DNA of 64,000 nt from assembly GCA_948144175.1 (NCBI GenBank), contig CANXME010002528.1:812501-876500 (forward strand). The letters are read 5' to 3'. The position numbers and the translations under genes were made by a program. The notes beneath the pieces are model-generated. The model ran no database searches. It saw nothing but the letters and a program-made list of their open reading frames with translations, and had not been told where the DNA came from. Shown here in pieces: positions 45,061 through 57,330 of the stretch. Every line of letters starts with the position of its first letter. The first letter of the stretch is position 1. The stretch is from Closterium sp. NIES-65. Its lineage: Eukaryota; Streptophyta; Zygnematophyceae; Desmidiales; Closteriaceae.

Positions 45061-45779
45061 TTTGGGTGCATGGTGTACAGTATCTTTACAGAGGAGGGAA
45101 CATGGTGTGTATGATGGAGCTTGTAAGGCAATGTTTCAATAACATGAACACCTTGATCATCTTTATGTCATACTGCTCTTATAGCACCCATCAAACAATG
45201 CTGATGGTGGAAAGGCCTTGACCTGGATGGCATGGCAGGCGTGTATGCTGAGAACTTACGTCTCTCCTTTTACCGGTTTTCATGCAATGAGGATTTGTGC
45301 ACACATGGACCGGTAGGGGCCCTTGGTGGCAGAGAGGGATGATCGGGGCCTTGATGATGAGGGAGATGAAGTAATCGAGGTGGAGGTGTGTGCAAGTTGG
45401 CTGAGCGCCTGTGCACAGTTGAGGATAGCTGTGAATCTGTGTCTTGATAGTGAACTTGTCCCTTGATCTCAGACTGCAACAGCGCAGGCTGTATAGAATC
45501 AGTTGCATACGAGTGTGCGTCAACTAGTCTCGCTGGCCTGATGTTGGATGCAAGCTTAATCATGCCCCACTTCAGTCTTTTGTCAGATTCAGAAGATCTA
45601 CACCAGTACAAAAAGCTCCACCACATTAGATTTGTATCAGAACACAGGCATGTGCTGCCTAAGCTGGTTGGCAGGGCATGATCCATGGGATGGAGGGCAG
45701 CTGTGAAGCAAAAGTGTGGCTGTTCCTGCATGAGAAAGGATAGAAGTCACACGTGCCGCACCACACAACCTTACCGGTA
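45061..45779 (-). repeat. old dispersed segment, copy B (left part)
   Basis: Reverse complement of 45640-45715 matches 8530-8590 (TTGCTTCACAGCTGCCCTCC then ATCCCATGGATCATGCCCTG). No protein recognised in the rest. Confidence 0.45.
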
Positions 45780-47400
45780 TGCCCCATTGTATCCCTCTAA
45801 GATGATTATGCTGCGACCAAGCAAGGGGTACACATGCACGGGCAGAGACTGAGGGAAGCGAAAGTGACCCAGTGACGACCGTGCAAAGGGGTATATAGGG
45901 GAGGAGGAATGGTTTGAGTTATGGCACCAGGTGCCAGATAAGGTATGGGATGAGGTGTGGGATGAGGTGTGGGATGAGGTGTGGGATGAGGTGTGGGATG
46001 AGGTGTGGGATGAGGTGGGATGAGGTGTGGGATGAGGTGTGGGATGAGGTATGGGATGAGGTGTGGGATGAGGTGTGGGATGAGGCGCGGGGTGAGGCGT
46101 GGGATGAGGAGTGGGATGAGGTGTGGGATGAGGTGTGGGATGAGGTGGGATGAGGTGTGGGATGAGGTGTGGGATGAGGTATGGGATGAGGTGTGGGATG
46201 AGGTGTGGGATGAGGTGTGGGATGAGGTGTGGGATGAGGTGTGGGATGAGGTGTGGGATGAGGTGTGGGATGAGGTGTGGGATGAGGTGTGGGATGAGGT
46301 GTGGGATGAGGTGGGGGATGAGGTGTGGGATGAGGTGTGGGATGAGGTGTGGGATGAGGTGTGGGATGAGGTGTGGGATGAGGAGTGGGATGAGGTGTGG
46401 GATGAGGTGTGGGATGAGGTGGGATGAGGTGTGGGATGAGGTGTGGGATGAGGTATGGGATGAGGTGTGGGATGAGGTGTGGGATGAGGTGTGGGATGAG
46501 GTGTGGGATGAGGTGTGGGATGAGGTGTGGGATGAGGTGTGGGATGAGGTGTGGGATGAGGAGTGGGATGAGGTGGGGGATGAGGTGGGGGATGAGGTGG
46601 GGGATGAGGTGTGGGATGAGGTGTGGGATGAGGTGTGGGATGAGGTGTGGGATGAGGTGTGGGATGAGGTGTGGGATGAGGTGTGGGATGAGGTGTGGGA
46701 TGAGGTGTGGGATGAGGTGTGGGATGAGGTGTGGGATGAGGAGTGGGATGAGGTGTGGGATGAGGTGTGGGATGAGGTGTGGGATGAGGTGTCGGATGAG
46801 GTGTCGGATGAGGTGTGGGATGAGTTGTGGGATGAGGTATGGGATGAGGTGTGGGATGAGGTGTGGGATGGGGTGTGGGATGAGGTGTGGGATGAGGTGT
46901 GGGATGAGGTGTGGGATGAGGTGTCGGATGGGGTGTGGGATGAGGTGTGGGATGAGGTGTGGGATGAGGTGTCGGATGGGGTGTGGGATGAGGTGTGGGA
47001 TGAGGTGTGGGATGAGTTGTGGGATGGGGTGTGGGATGAGGTGTGGGATGAGTTGTGGGATGAGTTGTGGGATGAGTTGTGGGATGAGGTGTGGGATGAG
47101 TTGTGGGATGAGTTGTGGGATGAGTTGTGGGATGAGTTGTGGGATGGGGTGACGAATGCGCAGGGTCGTGCTGTCACCATCAGCCAAGCACCAAGGGAAA
47201 GGGGAGGGGGGAGAGGGGAGAAAGGAGGAAGAGGGGAGAAAGCGGGGAGAGGGGAAACATGGGGGGGAAGGGGCTGGGAGGGCGAAGAGGGAGAGAGACC
47301 CGGGGGACATACACAAGAGCAGCGCAGGAAGACGAGAGGGGTGTGGACGGTGGAATTGAGGGAGAGAAGAGAAGACTGTCGTGTAGCTGATGTGGGAGGG
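45780..47400 (-). repeat. old dispersed segment, copy B, with expanded satellite
   Basis: Inverted paralogue of 4660-6101. The flanks match on both sides of the tandem tract, but here the tract is about six times longer. Confidence 0.6.
45940..47150 (+). repeat. 12-bp satellite, about 100 copies
   Basis: Tandem GGGATGAGGTGT with scattered variants (GAGGAG, GAGTTG, GTCGGATG, GTATGG) and a few 2-bp slips (GAGGTGGGATG). Because the period is a multiple of three it encodes long WDEV or GMRC repeats, which I regard as artefacts. Confidence 0.97.
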
Positions 47401-49490
47401 ACGGGGGTTGCAATGTTATACTTCTGGTGCTTGGTTAGGATGGTGAGCGGAAGGGGAAAACATTTGAATTGAAAAGTGGGTGTGATGGATTGATGTGATG
47501 GGTGCAATGGTTGAAGTGGGGCGAGTGGAGAACTTGGAGATGAGGAAGGGGGAAGAGGGCGAAGGGAGGGAGTGGTAGAAGGGATACAAGAAGCTTTGAG
47601 GGGGGTGAGAGAAGGACGGAGGGAGGTTGGAAAGGGAGAATGGGAGCGGAAAAGATAATGGGGAAGGCGAGGAGGAAAATGGAGGGGGTTGGGGAATTGA
47701 AAGAATTTATGGTACACCTGTTATGACCACCCAGGGAGAGTATACATACAGGCGAATACAATGACCACTACTTCAGCTGCACGTGCTTTGGAGGAGGTTG
47801 CAAGCTCCTGCAAATAGGAAGGGGCATTGGATGAGAGATGGATGGGTGTAGTGAGGGATGCTGGACTGAGGAGGGGGTGGATTGTGGCGATATTGCACCG
47901 GACGTGATGACGATGACATGTGCCAGTGGAGTGCAGGAGTGACAATGGATGCAAGTGTGTAAAACCACACCACATCGTTTAGTGCTGCCAAAGCCAAGAG
48001 CAGGAGGATGTGTCAATTCATGGGCGAAACAAGTCCACTGATAAATTCCAAATTGGACATGAGAGGAGTCTTCTAAAACAACTCAACGTCTCTCACCTCT
48101 GATGGCACCATCGTTACCCTGGGTCGCCGACAGCTGAGAGGCCTCACCACCACAAGTACTGCTGCAGCCCGCTGCTCTGCCATGCTGCCTGCCTGCCTGC
48201 CCTCATCGAATAGCTAAACTCCACATAACTAGTACAGGACAGGTGCTGTTGGTGTGGGAAGGGGAGGGAAGATGGACCGAGTCGGTGAGAGGACATGGTG
48301 CTGCATGGGGTGAATGTAATTGGGGGGCATAGCATGATAAGATGAAGGGCATTGTACGATGGGATCATACAACAATTCTGCTGACAACTGGCTGGCGTTG
48401 GAAGAGCTGAATGGGAAGGAAAGAGAAGGGGGAGACAAGGACAAGGACAGGAGAGCTGTCAAGAGAGGACAGGTGGGCGCCTCTGGAAAAAGGCGTGCTT
48501 CATGCTGGTGAAGGGGGAGACAAGGACAGGAGGGCGTGCAACTTCGGCATGTTGGTGCTCACCAGAAAGGAGATGGAAGGGAAGGTGGGAAGAAAGGTGG
48601 GATTGTGGTGGGTGGTGTAGGGAGGTGACATCGAGTTGGTTTACCGCAACAATGTCCGCGTCTGCTCCATCCTAGCCACCCCCTTTTCATCCTCGTCCTC
48701 CTCCAACCCCTCTTCCTCCCCCTCCTCATCCTCCCCCCACCTATATACCCCCCCACCCCGTCAAACATCCCTTGACCTCCTCACTTCGCTGCAGCGATGC
48801 CTCCCCCACATTTCGCGACAGGCGGGGTTCCCAGGTCCTGTGGCTTTCTGCTTGCAGCAGCGAGGCGCCGCTGGGTGGGCTGACGATGCCTGCGAGCAGC
48901 CCCTCCTTCCGCCCCCTCCTCCCCCCCGCTTCACAATCCTCACAGAGCCTGCTTCAGATGTGACAGTCGACCATGACTCGATCTCCTGCATATCTTTATC
49001 TGAACTTTCACTCCCCCTCCTCCTCCACTTCCACCGGATCCTCCTCAAGGCCCCGTGTCACACAGCCCGTCTGCGTCTGCATCAGCGCTCACAACAGTCT
49101 CATCCGCTAGCCAAAGCAGGCGTGCCCTTCACCAGCACCACCGCCTGCCACAGCAAGGGACGAGAGGGGACACGGAAGACTGTGGCTAGCAGAAGGACGG
49201 CAGGAGAAGGCAAAGAGTGATGAAGCGTCAAAGCCTGGCTGTGATAGGGCTACGTACAAAGACAGAGCAAGCAGGACTGCACTCAACAACACTTCCTCTG
49301 TTCTTGGCTAAGCTCGTCACCCGTTTCTCACGCTCACGCCTACCTCACCGTACCCCTTCCCCTCCTGCCCCATCCTCCGCCTCCTTGACCCCCAGGAACT
49401 GCAGCCAGGTGGCGAGCTTACCGTGTGGCGCGCAGTGGCCCCATCATCAGGCTTGTCCTCGCTTACCGTGTGGCAGGGCAAGCCTGGTGC
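47401..49490. other. degenerate repeats, no gene recognised
   Basis: 47200-47300 is an unbroken purine run (GGGGAGAGGGGAGAAAGG-type). 48130-48300 holds one copy of the dispersed CTGCTGCAGCCC...GTGCTGTTGGTGTG module. A Ser/Pro-rich frame at 48636-49220 lacks an ATG start and any recognisable domain. Confidence 0.4.
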
Positions 49491-50055
49491 AGGCAGGACA
49501 AGCCTAATGCAGGCTGGGCAAGCATGATGCAGGCTGGGCAAGCCTGATGCAGGCTGGGCAAGCCTGATGCAGGCTGGGCAAGCCTGATGCAGGCTGGGCA
49601 AGCCTGATGCAGGCTGGGCAAGCCTGATGCAGGCTCGGCAAGCCTGATGCAGGCTCGGCAAGCCTGATGCAGGCAGGGCAAGCCTGATGCAGGCTGGGCA
49701 AGCCTGATGCAGGCTGGGCAAGCCTGATGCAGGCTGGGCAAGCCTGATGCAGGCTGGGCAAGCATGATGCAGGCTGGGCAAGCCTGATGCAGGCTGGGCA
49801 AGCCTGATGCAGGCTGGGCAAGCCTGATGCAGGCTGGGCAAGCCTGATGCAGGCTGGGCAAGCCTGATGCAGGCTGGGCAAGCCTGATGCAGGCTCGGCA
49901 AGCCTGATGCAGGCTCGGCAAGCCTGATGCAGGCAGGGCAAGCCTGATGCAGGCTGGGCAAGCCTGATGCAGGCTGGGCAAGCCTGATGCAGGCTGGGCA
50001 AGCCTGATGCAGGCTGGGCAAGCCTGACGCAGGCTGGGCAAGCCTGATGCAGGTC
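49491..50055 (+). repeat. 20-bp minisatellite, about 28 copies
   Basis: Tandem GGCAAGCCTGATGCAGGCTG with C/G/A variants at three positions. The order of variants (two CTCGG units, one CAGGG) repeats around 49630-49680 and 49895-49940, showing a duplicated block of about 13 units. Confidence 0.97.
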
Positions 50056-50169
50056 CACATGTGGTCGTGCGAGAGTCGAGACAGTGGAGCAGAGATCGCA
50101 GTTGCCCTTGAGAAGGGGGCACGGCACACAGGAACGTCGTCACGCTGAGGGACGGCAGCCCGCCCGCGG

Positions 50170-50990
50170 TGTGGCAGTCAGGAACACCGCCAGCGCCATT
50201 TGTGCGCGCAGCGCCAACAGCTGCTCCTCGTTCACCAGCCACCACGCACCTGCACAGAACTGCACGCGGTGGGGCAGCGGGAGGGGGGACGGGGGAGTGG
50301 GAAAAGGCAGGGAATGGGCACGTGGGGACTGGCTGAGAAAGAGGTTGTAGGAAGGACAGGAGGCACTAGGAGTGTGGGGTGGGGAGGGGTTCGGGTGACT
50401 GAAAGCGGGATGCAGGATGATGTGGGAAGGAAAAAATGAAAAGAAGGGGGAGGGGTTGGTGTGGCGATCGGATTAGTGGATTGGCGTGACGGTGGGAGTA
50501 GGAGGGGGCAGAGGCAGGCAGACAGATCACATATCATGGCGAGAAAATAACTGGTAGGCAGTGGGGGAGAGAGAGTTGATGTGTAGGTGGAGCACAAGCA
50601 CCACAGACATGTCACATGCTTGACCACCTTCAGTTACGGCATGCGATGATGCCATGTGCTGGATCGCACCTCTCCATTCTTTGCATGGAGCCTGAAAGAC
50701 CCAAATGACCAGCATTCGACCAGGCGGACCCTAAAGGTCCCGCGTGCAGTTATCTTCGACTGCCTCACCCTTCGTATGGAGCCTAAAAGACGCGAATTAC
50801 CGAAATTCGCGTGCAATGAGCTTCTGCTGCCTCGCTCTTCTTCTCTTCCCTCCCACGCCTTCCTCCAGCCTGGATTCCACCACTCGCTGCCACCACTTCT
50901 GCTGCTGCAGCCCCTGCCTCTCGTTCTGCCCAGCCGTCCATCGCAGCGATTGGTTGGCCTCTTCACGAGGGCAGGTGCTGTTGGTGTGTG
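50170..50990 (-). repeat. dispersed segment B, copy 2 (inverted)
   Basis: Reverse complement resembles 31690-32450. It carries an extra piece of about 90 bp in which the CTTTCAGGCTCC-like block is itself duplicated. Confidence 0.65.
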
Positions 50991-51599
50991 AGAGAGCGAG
51001 GTAAGACGGTACTACTAAGCGATGAGGAAGAGAGGCTGATAGCTGATGGCATTGCGCAGGAAAGCTGTAATCTGATTCATCCTTCCGTCAGCAATCACAG
51101 GCAATGGCATGAATGGACAGAATCGTGCCTTGCAGCAATGGATGGAGAAAGGAAGTAGTACAGATTCTTTTGTGTGGGATGTAAGTTTGTTACACCACAG
51201 CTTCTGTCACCTCCATGGCGCGTCACCCTATCTGCAGTCAGCTAAGAGCCATCCGGATTCACTCCACTGCACCTGCCGCCATGATGATGCTTCGCCCATG
51301 GCGAATGCGGTGACGAGAGCAGGAACAGTGTGAGCAAGAGGTGGGCTTCAGCACCATGCTCGCCACATGCACCGTGGGAGCTCTTGCATCGGCGTGTGAC
51401 GCAAGAACTCCCATGTACTACTGGTAGTTACACTCGTTCGTCTCACCATATTTGCACAAGGCCGATTCAAATGTCAACTGCGGCAACTTGAACCCCCGGT
51501 TCGTCAACGAAGCAATACCCGCGTGGCGTAACTACTACTGTGCGGGTTCGAGTCGGAGAGCGAATTAGGAAGACGCAGAGAGAAAGCACAAAGCCGACA

Positions 51600-51890
51600 C
51601 ATTGCTGCCACGCTCGTCCCTACCATCACTGCTGCTGCTCGCCTCCACCACTCCCCGTTGACTGACTTCACTGCCACCACTGCTGCTTCCGCAGCCCATA
51701 GCTTTGCCCTGCCGTAGCTCTCAGCTGACAAGCTCTCGACTTGTTTGTGTGTGGTAGAGATGCGCTGAGCATGGTGCTGGTGGTGTGGACCGGAAAAAGG
51801 GGGACGGGGAGGGAAGCGCAGAGGCTGAGCGAGGAGGGGGGAATGGCAGACAGTTGATGTTGGCATTGCACACAGGAAGGCTGTTCTCAC
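51600..51890 (+). repeat. dispersed module copy
   Basis: CGCTCGTCCCTACCATCACT then GCTGCTGCTC, CCACTGCTGCTTCCGCAGCC, and the partner block GCTGGTGGTGTGGACCGG followed by CAGTTGATGTTGGCATTGC. Confidence 0.55.
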
Positions 51891-52429
51891 TTTCGTTCAG
51901 CCTCATCGGCGAGCAGAAGCGAGATACTGTCACTAGATGCATGCGATAAGGGAGGGAGGCAGAGCGGCATCAATGGATGGAAGAACGGAGGGGATGTAAA
52001 AACAATGTCACATACTGCTCGTCGGATTCTCACCTCGATGTGGCACGATGCCCTACTGCCCTCCTCTCAGAATCTGTCAGCTGAGAGGCCATTATCTGAG
52101 AGGGTACCCCGCATTCATACGCCGTGCTGCCTCGACGCAGCCGTGTGCGTGGACGGGCGGATCCCTCACTGGAAGTGCGGTGGCATGTAAAATTCGCGTG
52201 TCTCGCCATCACGCTCCTCTCTGCGCAAATCACAGTGGAATTTCGTGCATCGTGGAATGAAGGCCTCGTTTTCGCGACGAGAACCGAGCACGAAACCCTA
52301 ATAGTAACGTTTCGTCTCGCCACTTCCGCGGACAGTGGCGACATCGAGGCTGTGCGAATGGGCGACGTCACCTCGTCAACCAATATATACCCTGTTAGCA
52401 ATAACTAACTCCTAGAAACAGACCAAAGC

Positions 52430-53080
52430 GCGTAAGCCTTCTCCCTTCCGCGCCCGTTTTTCATCCCCGCGTGCGTGTCTTCGTTCGGTCGACTTCGCTT
52501 CGCTTCCGAATCGGCCATTGCAATCATGGCAGGATGGACATCGTCACGTCGCCCATGGCTGTTCACAAAGATCTGTTGGAATTGTCGCACCGGATACGTG
52601 CTTGCGTCGGCAAGCATCATGTCGCGGCGTCGTGAGCCCGAGGACGTGAATCTAACAGATCCGACGGTATATATCGGATTTGCCTGTCACGAAGCACCAG
52701 CGAGCGTAACAATGCGCGAATGCGACACGATAGGGGCGAGTCTCCACCGTTTGAGAGGAGATTGGCGTGAGTGACGGAGAGGAGGAGAGGCGTGAGAGGA
52801 TGAGGGCGTGGGGTTGTATCTGGATGCGCGAAGGAACTGATTTCGTCAGCACGTGCGTTCCAGATGGCACTTCTCATTTCGTAAGCAAAGGTGTTTCCAG
52901 GTTGCCTTGTTAGGTGCACGAAAAACCTCTGTCGAGTTCGCAACTTCGATTTCGTCGCCGATTTCGTCCTCCACTTCGTTTGGTCCCTTCCCTGCAAGCG
53001 TGGGGGCAGCTCCGACATGTGTGAGGCGAAGTTGTAAAAAAACGCAACATATGCTTTCCGCACGTTTGACAATCTTGACA
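52430..53080 (+). repeat. dispersed segment C, copy 2
   Basis: Direct paralogue of 39400-40300; matches include GTCTTCGTTCGGTCG, ATGTCGCGGCGTCGTGAGCC then CGAGGAC, and GTTTCCAGGTTGCC. Confidence 0.65.
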
Positions 53081-54903
53081 GACCAGTAGGACCAATTTGA
53101 CGAACCCCAGACCACTTCCTCTCGTTCGAGCACCACACCCAAACCAACCCTGTACCCGAGCACCACAAACGAACCTGTGCTGGTAACCGAGCCTGAACCC
53201 CGATGCGCCAGTCGAACAGGGCCTTTCTTGGACGCGCCTTCGACCCGGCGTGACTTCCCTTCACGTCACTTGAAGTCTCGATACTTCCACCGTATTCTTC
53301 TCCACTTCTGCACGCTTCTCTTCGATTCCCACTGTAGGTCCCATTGCTGCCGTGTTTCTTCATCCACCGCCCCAACAGTATTAGCTTATCTTCTTCTTAG
53401 GTCCTTGCTTTCCCTTAGTCTCAGCCTGTCAAGGTAGGTCTTTCGTAAGTCGATTTAGGTCCCTCTAGGTCGTGGTTAGCTAACCACTTTCAACATTTCT
53501 TTCCTTCGTGCAGTCCAACGACCGTAGTAGTTCGCACGCTGGTCGAATCCGAGGAGGACTGGACCGCGCGAGCGCCGCCATGCCTCATCACGACGACATC
53601 GCGGCAGCGATGTGCTGCCATCTGTCACACGCTACTTCGTTCTCGTCGCACCTCCTCTCCCTCCCCTTTCCCCTCCCCTCCCTCTCCGCTCACCGGCCTC
53701 TGACGTCCTTCATTGACCCGCGTTGCGTGACTTAAGGCCTAGCCGTTCATAGCGACTAGTGTGTACATTTCCATTCGTTTCACGGCTTCCTCTTTCCGGT
53801 GTCTCGGTCGCGCTCGCACCTTAAGACCTCATCCCCACCTCAGCACAGCAACCGTCACGGTGTGCTTCAGGTATGAGTTTCCTCGTTACTCGTGGTGCCA
53901 CCTCGCACCCACGTCCACTTCCACCTCTCATGCATCGCCCTTCCTGTGCCCAATCGCCTTCATACATGCCATGGCCCATTCCTCTTTCTCCATCTATGTT
54001 CCTGCTTCTCGCCTGATTGCTTTGTTCAACATGTCCATCGAATGGGCCTAAAAGTGATTCCTGCCCTGATCTTTCTCTTTTCAAGCAAATCCCTGCATCT
54101 GTGATTATTTTCAATTCCACCATGACCTCGCTCTGAAGTGTGACGCTGTGCCACATCCGTTCTAGGTTCATACGTACGCCCTTCTAAGCGTTGCGCTCTG
54201 CCCTCCACCAATGTAGCTTTGCCCCACTGCCAATCTCTTGCCTTCTGAGCTCTCTTCCACCACCACTCCTTTGTACACTCATTCATGCATGCCTGTTGCT
54301 GCACGTGCCACTCCTGTCTCTCATCCTTCTCTCTTCTCCACTTTCCCGCTCGCCCTCACCATGCTGCAGCCACGTGGAGGCTTTTCTCTGCTGCACAACA
54401 CCATGTGAGTATGCCTCAACCCCCCATTGTCCAATCGCTTTTTAATTCCAAACTCTTGCTTTATCATTTCCTCACTGTCTATGAGTGATTTCATTGCTGT
54501 AGAGCGGTTTGCCTTGGTATTGACCATGTTTTCTTGTGCCGTATGCTATGCGGTGCTTATTCACCTCGTTTACACTCATCTCTTGCTGCATAACTATTTG
54601 TTCTCATCTCATGTGCTTCTTACTTGACCTTTCTTACATTTACATGTTCTTGTCCTTTCTTCCTTGTGACCTACCCGTGGCTCTTTTCTCTTTCATACTA
54701 CTCTCATCGCATGCTGTAAACCGTTCATGAATCTACATTTTCCCACCTTAGACATCATAATCAGAAGCTGCCCTCACATCACCCGTGCTGCTTAAAACTG
54801 ACTCCACTCTGCCTTCCTCGTATTGTTTCCCGAGTCTCCACTTGCATTTACTCTCATCTATCTGCTGCAATTCGCACCCATGTGTTTCCATCCGTGTACT
54901 GCC
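53081..54903. other. upstream of LRR gene 3, with decayed copy of a gene 4 exon
   Basis: 54270-54410 is similar to the fifth N-terminal exon of the 37.8-39.0 kb gene (GCTGCTGCACGT, CTCTCATCCTTMTCTCT, CCACTTTCCCKCTCGCCCTC, CTGCTGCRCAACACCATGTG) and ends at the same donor. The following intron also aligns by landmarks up to 54903 (CTCATGTGCTTCT, CTTCCTCGTATT, CGTAGGAAGCAT). The earlier exons were not recognised. Confidence 0.5.
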
Positions 54904-56261
54904 ATGCGTAGGAAGCATGCCTCATCTGGGATGCAGAGAGTGGCTGTCATGTCAAGTATGAGTGGAACACATGAGTTGGGTGAGACATTAGAGATGAGAA
55001 TGAGGGAGCTTGGCGTGCAGCTGGAAGAGACAAGGAGGGAGATACAAATGAAGGTGGGGGAGGAGAGAGAGCTGGCAGAAGAATTGGCAAGAGTGAAGCG
55101 GGAGTTGGCTGCAGTGAATGGGGAATTGGCTGAACACAAGGGTGCAGTGACGGAGCAGAATGATAAAACAAGAACGGAATTGGCAAGGGAGAAGGAGGAG
55201 AGGAGGGGGGATGTGCAGGAGTTAAATGAGTTACGCGCTATGGAGGAATTAGCTGCCGTCAATGAGCGGTGGCCGGTGAATCAAGATCTGGAGTATGCGG
55301 CGAAAATCAGTCAGAGTGAAGAAGATCGAAAGAATGCATTGGAGGTGAGTTACTGTGCCATGGGGCAAGCATTGCTTGTTCTTTTCTTGTCATAGTAATT
55401 TTCCTGATTGATATCCCCCTTTTCACCCATTCACTCCAGGCAATCAAGCTTGCATCATTCAAACTGGACCTGAGCGATTGCACCGGCCTGTCAGATGCCA
55501 TGCTCGGTCATGTGTCCACCATGACCCGTTTGGCGAACATCAACTTAGACTCTTCTTCAGACTTCAGTGCCGAGGGCGTCAAGCATCTCTACAGGCTTCC
55601 ACGGCTGAAGAAGCTAAACCTCAGCAACACAGACATCTCAGACAGTGCCTTAGAAGGCATTGGATCCTTGACCCGCCTCAAGGGGCTCCATCTCGACTTG
55701 ACCATGGTGACTGACGCTGGCCTGCTGCACTTGACAGCTCTGCCCTCTCTTGAAGTGCTGCGGCTTTATGAATGCGAAGGTGTGACGAATGCTGGCATGT
55801 TGGTAGTGGGGAGGCTGAGCGGGCTTGAGAAGCTTGTGCTCGATGGAACGTCAGTCACAGATGCAGGTCTGCCGCACTTGACAAGCCTCTTATTTCTTGA
55901 ACAGCTTGACCTCAGTTACTGCAAGGGTGTGACGGATGATGGCATGGTGAATGTTGGGAGGTTGACTGGGCTGGAAAAGCTTAAGCTGGATGGAACAGCA
56001 GTCACAGATGCTGGTCTGCTGCACTTAACTGCTCTTCACGCCCTCAAAGAATTGCGAATTGAGAAGTGCAAGGGTGTGACAGATGCCGGCATGGTGCATG
56101 TGGGGAAGTTGACATGGCTTGAGAGTCTTTGGATGAATGGCACAGCAGTCACGGATGATGGGTTGCAGCAGCTGACTGCCCTGACCAAGCTGGCACGTTT
56201 GGGGCTGCCAGGAGGGGACACACTTAGGGGCGATGATGTACACAGGCGGATAGGCAGGTAA
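54904..56261 (+). CDS. coiled-coil/LRR gene 3
   Basis: The start is uncertain (ATG at 54904 or 54931); an upstream exon is possible. Exon 1 ends at 55344 and encodes a shorter coiled coil (ELGVQLEETRREIQMKVG, AAVNGELAEHKGAV, EERRGDVQELNELRAME) ending KNALE at donor GTGAGT. The intron is 55345-55439 and has no minisatellite. Exon 2 (55440-56261, 273 codons, phase 0) begins AIKLASFKLDLSDCTGL and has about nine LRRs (SDAMLGHVSTMTRL, SALEGIGSLTRLKGL, TDAGLLHLTALPSL, YCKGVTDDGMVNVGRL, EKCKGVTDAGMVHVGKL), ending VHRRIGR. It has more repeat units than paralogues 1 and 2, and its internal units resemble each other closely, which suggests recent unit duplication. Confidence 0.83.
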
Positions 56262-57330
56262 ATGGCAGGGATTGATGATGGAAAGGGAGGTGAGGCGAGG
56301 GACGGAAGGGTTGACTGTGAATGTCTAGGGGAGACTGAGGAGGTGCGTGGAGGCAAGGAGTGTGAAGAATGAAGGGGGACATGCATGTGGAGAGTTAGGC
56401 ATGGAATTGTGGTTGTGCACGGCTCAGCTTGCATGCTGCAAAGATCTGGAGCGTGGTGGTGTATAAGGGTGCGTGTCGTTTGTAAAATTTATGCAAAACT
56501 CGAGTTTTGAGTTGAACTTAAAGCAGTTGAACCTAGGTCGACGTAGGCTCGACAATATCGGCAGCTGTAACCCGAGTCGCTGCTCCTCAACTCACAAGGA
56601 ACACAGGACACACGAAAGCTCAACTATCGGGGTTGAACTTTCCCGAGTCGCGGTCAACCTACGTAGGTTACCCTGTTTGCCACGCGTTTTCGACGATGCT
56701 ATAACATTTTTTTCCAAAGTCAGTCGGCGCACGAATTGTGCTGCGAATTCGCAGCTACCTCGTGATTGTCAAGAGGACACACGAGTGAATTTTCATGCAC
56801 GCATGGGTTGAGCCAAAGTTCAACCCAGGCTTAGTACCATTTCATCAACAATACCCAGACACACGATACCCAGACGAAACATGTATCAAGATTTGCGAAC
56901 AACCGTTACCAGCAAAAGTTCAACCAAATTTTCGAACCTCTACAGCAAAAGACACGCGCCCTAACTGGTGCCTTGCAGTTGGACAGCAGCAAGTGCAGGG
57001 CTGGTTGGGCAAGAAACCTGTGTGCATGAGGGGAGCTGCATATGAATAAGCTGTGTGCATTTCTTATGACGGAGAGGGGAGCAGTCATCAGCAAGGGGAA
57101 AACGGCCAGAAGCAGGGCGGACGGGGAAGGGGAAGGGGAGTTGGAGGCGATGCAGAGCAGGAGAGGAAGGGGAGAGGAGGCGAGGAAGCTTGGGAGAGGG
57201 CGAGCAAGAGAGTAGCGAGGGAGGCGAGCATGGTTGGTGAAGCAGTGGCAGCAGCAGTGGTGGCAGCAGTGGCGGCAGTGGCGGCTGCAGCAGTGGTGGG
57301 CGAGGTTGAGATCAGGGGTGAGGAATGCTT
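56262..57330 (+). repeat. 3' flank shared among LRR genes, split by a MITE
   Basis: Matches 44586-45060 up to about 56460 and again from 56965; the gap is the inserted element. Confidence 0.65.
56467..56961. mobile_element. PIF/Harbinger-like MITE, 495 bp
   Basis: Inverted termini GGGTGCGTGTC and GACACGCGCCC (10 of 11 match) flanked by the 3-bp duplication TAA (56464-56466 and 56962-56964), as in PIF/Harbinger (Tourist-like) elements. The paralogous flank at about 44670-44690 lacks the insert and reads straight through (GGAATTGGTGCC), an independent empty-site confirmation. No coding capacity. Confidence 0.85.

Noticed and set aside
45914..47717. Open frames of about 240-650 codons with WDEV, GMRC or TSSH repeats
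   Set aside because: By-product of the 12-bp satellite; open in several frames on both strands, with no non-repeat domain.
48636..49220. 194-codon Ser/Pro-rich frame as a gene
   Set aside because: It starts with a non-ATG codon, is low complexity and shows no domain or splice context.
49317..50245. Three overlapping frames with ACIRLAQPASGLPSLHQ repeats
   Set aside because: The 20-bp period gives the same peptide in all three frames, a hallmark of a tandem-repeat artefact.
51490..51570. tRNA-like B box (GCGGGTTCGAGTC)
   Set aside because: No matching A box or cloverleaf arms could be drawn around it.
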